30,737 bases of DNA. It comes from Perkinsus olseni. Taxonomy: Eukaryota > Perkinsozoa > Perkinsida > Perkinsidae. Position 1 is the stretch's first letter. Each line of letters begins with the position of its first letter. Both the position numbers and the translations under genes were made by a program. The stretch lies in NCBI GenBank assembly GCA_013115135.1, contig JABANP010000586.1, forward strand, positions 1-30,737, in the 5' to 3' direction. The notes under the pieces were generated by a model. The model worked only from the letters and a program-made list of their open reading frames with translations, was not told where the DNA came from and ran no database searches. Positions 28,058 to 30,737 of this stretch are shown here, one piece after another.

Positions 28058-29603
28058 TCATCGGGAAGAGGCGGATCGCTTTCGAAGATTCCCTGCCGAA
28101 TGACCTGGCAGCATGTCGTTTAGGAAATGCAAGCGTGAGCAAGATTGCAAGATCACCTTCTGTAAATTAGGGTTCTCGATCGCGGCTTGACAACGCTCTT
28201 TGTCATTCAGTTGCTTATTAACCTGCTCCTCCTGATCGTGCGTCCCTAAAGGTTCACTCGTAACCGAAAGGTCCCCGGTTCGATCCCCGGGAGAGACACT
28301 TTAAAAACACTAAATTATGGAAATTCCCAATATTCTTCAAAAAAAATCACCAAAAATTTCGACAGCGGAGTTCGGCCAAGATATGCTAAACATCAACTCC
28401 TCCCTGCAAGCCCACATTTTACTTTAATTTAAATACGAGAAATCCGCAAAAAATCGAAATGACAATTTCCTTCGCGGAGCGCACGAGACGATCTTCTAAT
28501 CTCTTCACCAAAATTCCCTCAGACTAGGGCGAACAACGGGCGGTCAAGAATGAACCATCAAAACACACGTCGGCCGAATTGATCAGCAATTTCGCGGCGC
28601 GCGAAATCCTCCGAGCCTCTCGATTTCTCGATAGCAACAGCAGCTTCCCCAAAGATTTGCGAAAAGTTGGTATACGATAATTTCGTGGCGCGCGAATTAT
28701 TCCCAACAGTACCTTCCTTAATATTAACATTAATCTTAATATCTCCGTTAGCCCCGCAAACGCACTTTTGCAGCTTCGTGCGGATGGTCAAACCAATCAG
28801 AGTAGCAACGGAACATGTGGGTATCTAAATCGATCACCTGATCGATTTGCCGCTAGACATCATAATAGTGTTACCGTTGGCGTGAATTCTACATCAATTT
28901 TCGTGATGCCATCAATCCCCTTGCTGACACGTATCTGCCAAAATGCTTATCGAACAAAAAAATATCAATACCAAACTTTCCACGACAACCCCCGAAATAT
29001 TTCGAGAAAGGTGCCAAAAAGTTGATAATTATGAGGAAAAATTTTTCTAGAGGACAGATTTTACAAAAAATCTGACTCAACGGTTCAGAAAAGTTGGTAT
29101 GGGTTTAGCTCAATTCTATACCAATTTTTTCCGAAATTTCGATGAGCATGCACCAGCGCCATGAAGATACACTTGGCAAATTCACGACATACGATTAACA
29201 GAATTCCCTACTTGACGAATGGACAGAAATTCAACGGAAAAATTTTCTGCAATTTTTCATTCGACTCGGCGTTTTGACCTCATACCACAATTTACGCAAT
29301 TTTCCCTCCGTGTAAAATCTTGATTTACCCAATTGCTCCACCAAGAATTTTTAACGTAAATTCACGAGAAAATTTTCAGGAAAAATTGTAAAACTCCCAA
29401 GGCGTATACGACCCCAGCTAGTCCGAAATGACGACAAGGTTAAAGGGGATGACAAAAAATATTTTTACGATTTTTTATTTTTCCAAAAATTCTGCAAAAA
29501 AGTTTTTTTCCGATATGACCTGTTCGGCCGTAACCACTCTCAGCTGCTCCAATGACAGGGTCGGATGCTCGGGATCTCGAAGACCGCGGATGATCTCAAA
29601 GAC
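28058..29603 (-). CDS. CIA2/MIP18-family protein, cytosolic iron-sulfur assembly
   Basis: Exons 29520-29603 ([28 protein letters not shown]), 28875-28934 (ending IDVEFTPT), 28713-28824 ([20 protein letters not shown], ending NIKEG) and 28058-28245 ([28 protein letters not shown], to TGA). All phases fit; 147 residues are accounted for. The order matches CIA2A/CIA2B (FAM96, MIP18), the targeting component that hands Fe-S clusters to cytosolic and nuclear apoproteins. The conserved reactive Cys is present, but the family PHCS reads PTCS. Introns are 585 nt (28935-29519, very AT-rich), 50 nt (28825-28874, with a palindrome) and 467 nt (28246-28712, with a T-arm element). The N-terminal 20-30 residues, upstream of the TTTGTCTCAG acceptor at 29604, were not found. 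The C-terminal tail after NPNLQ is longer than usual. Confidence 0.88.
28260..28299 (+). repeat. tRNA T-arm-like element in a CIA2 intron (antisense)
   Basis: GTAACCGAAAGGTCCCCGGT, then TCGATCCCCGGGAGAG. It lies about 14 nt from the 3' splice site of the 467-nt CIA2 intron. No matching 5' tRNA half is found upstream, so this is not a complete tRNA gene. Confidence 0.65.
28588..28698. repeat. Two copies of AATTTCGYGGCGCGCGAA in a CIA2 intron
   Basis: AATTTCGCGGCGCGCGAAAT at 28588-28607 and AATTTCGTGGCGCGCGAATT at 28679-28698. Each is a near-palindrome and a GC-rich island in an otherwise AT-rich intron. Confidence 0.7.
28827..28848. repeat. Palindrome in a 50-nt CIA2 intron
   Basis: AAATCGATCA-CC-TGATCGATTT inside intron 28825-28874. 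On the gene strand the palindrome directly precedes and supplies part of the acceptor (GATCGATTTAG). Confidence 0.85.
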
Positions 29604-30244
29604 CTGAGACAAATATGGAATGATACTTTGAAGGGATTTGCTGACTAATAGATGCTTCAACCGACTATGAGTCAACAAACTGTCAGCCCATGGCTTATGA
29701 ATATTATGAACGTGGAGCATTCGGTTCTGAAACCGATTAATCCGTTTTTTGACATTAACTGATGACGAAGATCCTCAGAATTTGGTCGTTGTGAGTCACT
29801 CAGTACAACGACGGCCATCCTGCATGATCTATAACTAGGAAGCTGTTGCCCAGGGCGTTCGTCGCTAAGGGAGCCTTATAGTGAGTACTTAGTCGGGTAC
29901 TAAAATTGCGGCTAAGGGGCAAGGGCTGTTCTGCCGATTAATAACTGATTTCTGAGACGCAAGTCCTCGTAGATCGTCATCAGTCTCATAAGTTCCCTAC
30001 AGGCCCGAAGACGTCTAAGTCATACTCCAAAAAAATTCAACAACCACGACAAACGTCTTATATATACCTTTCTCAAAAACAGCTGAAGGGATTTATTTTT
30101 TCAGTCAACACGGAATTATACCCGTCTGAGATGGTAGATGAAAGGAGTTGCAAATGAAACGCTTACTCAGCCACCCGGAAGCACAGCACTACGGCGGTTC
30201 GGAAATCAGAAGTTTCCGTCGTGAGTTACATTGCCAAATGGAAG

Positions 30245-30270
30245 CGATTACCATTTTTCAATGGTATTCG
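30245..30270. repeat. Hairpin, 11-bp stem with one mismatch
   Basis: CGATTACCATT and AATGGTATTCG around a 4-nt loop. Intergenic. Confidence 0.5.
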
Positions 30271-30679
30271 TTAGCCTCTCCTCGCGAGAAGCGTTTCCGG
30301 TAAATTATGGTATTATGAAAAAACCTTGTTAATTCGGTTTTGTACTTTGAAGTGGGATTTGAACTCTGACCCTCGAAAAAAATTTCAATTTTTTTCGAAT
30401 TTTAAGGCGGGAAATTTCTGTATCATTTCTTTCGGCAATGAGCTTGGCCAGGTTAATGAGAAATTATCATGTAAATCGACTCAGTTTCAATTCTTATATA
30501 TTTATTTTATTATTAATTTGTCAAATTTGAAATTTTTTTGGCCGCCCTTGAATTTCGATTTCCGTTGGCTGCCGTACTTAAACTGATAGCGTTGGCCAAA
30601 GGAAAAAGTTGGAAAAACGAGACAAAGATTCCGCGGTTCATTAATTACGATCGATTACCCGCATGACAAGTTGACCTGA

Positions 30680-30713
30680 AACGTATCTTGCACGCTTCAA
30701 CCTAAGATACGTT
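30680..30713. repeat. Perfect inverted repeat, 10-bp arms
   Basis: AACGTATCTT (30680-30689) and AAGATACGTT (30704-30713) around a 14-nt loop. Confidence 0.55.
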
Positions 30714-30737
30714 CCGTTCGCGTTAATGGAGGGAAAA

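Larger units (their letters stand above)
29604..30737. other. AT-rich right end, no gene recognised
   Basis: The missing CIA2 5' exon may lie just above 29604. Beyond that only short AT-rich frames occur (for example plus 30326-30586), with no motif. The minus strand at 30350-30375 reads GGTCAGAGTTCAAATCCCAC, another T-arm-like match. Confidence 0.4.

Noticed and set aside
28260..28299. Complete tRNA gene
   Set aside because: A good T-arm and an anticodon-arm-like stretch are present, but the 5' acceptor strand GTCTCTC needed to pair with GAGAGAC is absent within 80 nt upstream, the T-stem has a C-C mismatch, and no proper D-arm is seen.
1..30737. CRISPR array, prokaryotic operons or ribosome-binding sites
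   Set aside because: No regularly spaced repeats; genes are split by spliceosomal introns.

Overview
The window looks like nuclear DNA of an alveolate protist. A Perkinsus-like organism is my best guess, but this is inference. The reasons are GT-AG introns in nearly every recognisable gene (many only 31-60 nt long), a calcium-dependent protein kinase (CDPK) with a C-terminal EF-hand region, small families of secreted proteins, and mixed base composition. There are no operons and no bacterial signals.

Layout from left to right. 0.2-2.9 kb: two tandem plus-strand paralogs of a small secreted protein, each with three exons, followed by a possible third fragment on the opposite strand. 4.6-5.7 kb: a six-exon minus-strand GNAT acetyltransferase that starts with a signal peptide. 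5.7-7.9 kb: no convincing gene. 8.0-9.3 kb: a three-exon secreted GH18-fold (chitinase-like) protein with a degraded catalytic motif. 10.3-14.6 kb: a many-exon minus-strand Sfi1-like protein with about 20 Trp-containing helical repeats, and an inverted copy of part of one exon at 15.6 kb. 15.9-27.0 kb (perhaps to 27.8 kb): one CDPK gene on the minus strand, interrupted in its fourth EF-hand by a 6.2-kb LTR retrotransposon (16055-22265). 28.06-29.6 kb: a minus-strand CIA2/MIP18-family gene for cytosolic Fe-S assembly. 29.75-30.74 kb: AT-rich, no gene recognised.

The most unusual signal is in the introns. At least seven CDPK introns, one CIA2 intron and one Sfi1-like intron contain a tRNA T-arm/B-box sequence (consensus near GGTCCCCGGTTCGATCCC), in either orientation. 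In several cases this element makes up most of a 43-51 nt intron. A second element, the palindrome AAATCGATCA-NN-TGATCGATTT, lies in one CDPK intron, one CIA2 intron and at a probable third intron boundary. Together these suggest that short mobile sequences, some tRNA-derived, have supplied introns here (introner-like behaviour).

The retrotransposon is recent: its two 127-bp LTRs are identical. It is flanked by a 3-bp duplication, its Gag start codon spans the LTR/primer-binding-site junction, and its RT-RNaseH-integrase frame is intact for 1142 codons, whereas its Gag-protease part is split over several frames. All exon structures were read by eye from splice signals, reading-frame phase and family similarity, so 5' ends in particular are provisional.
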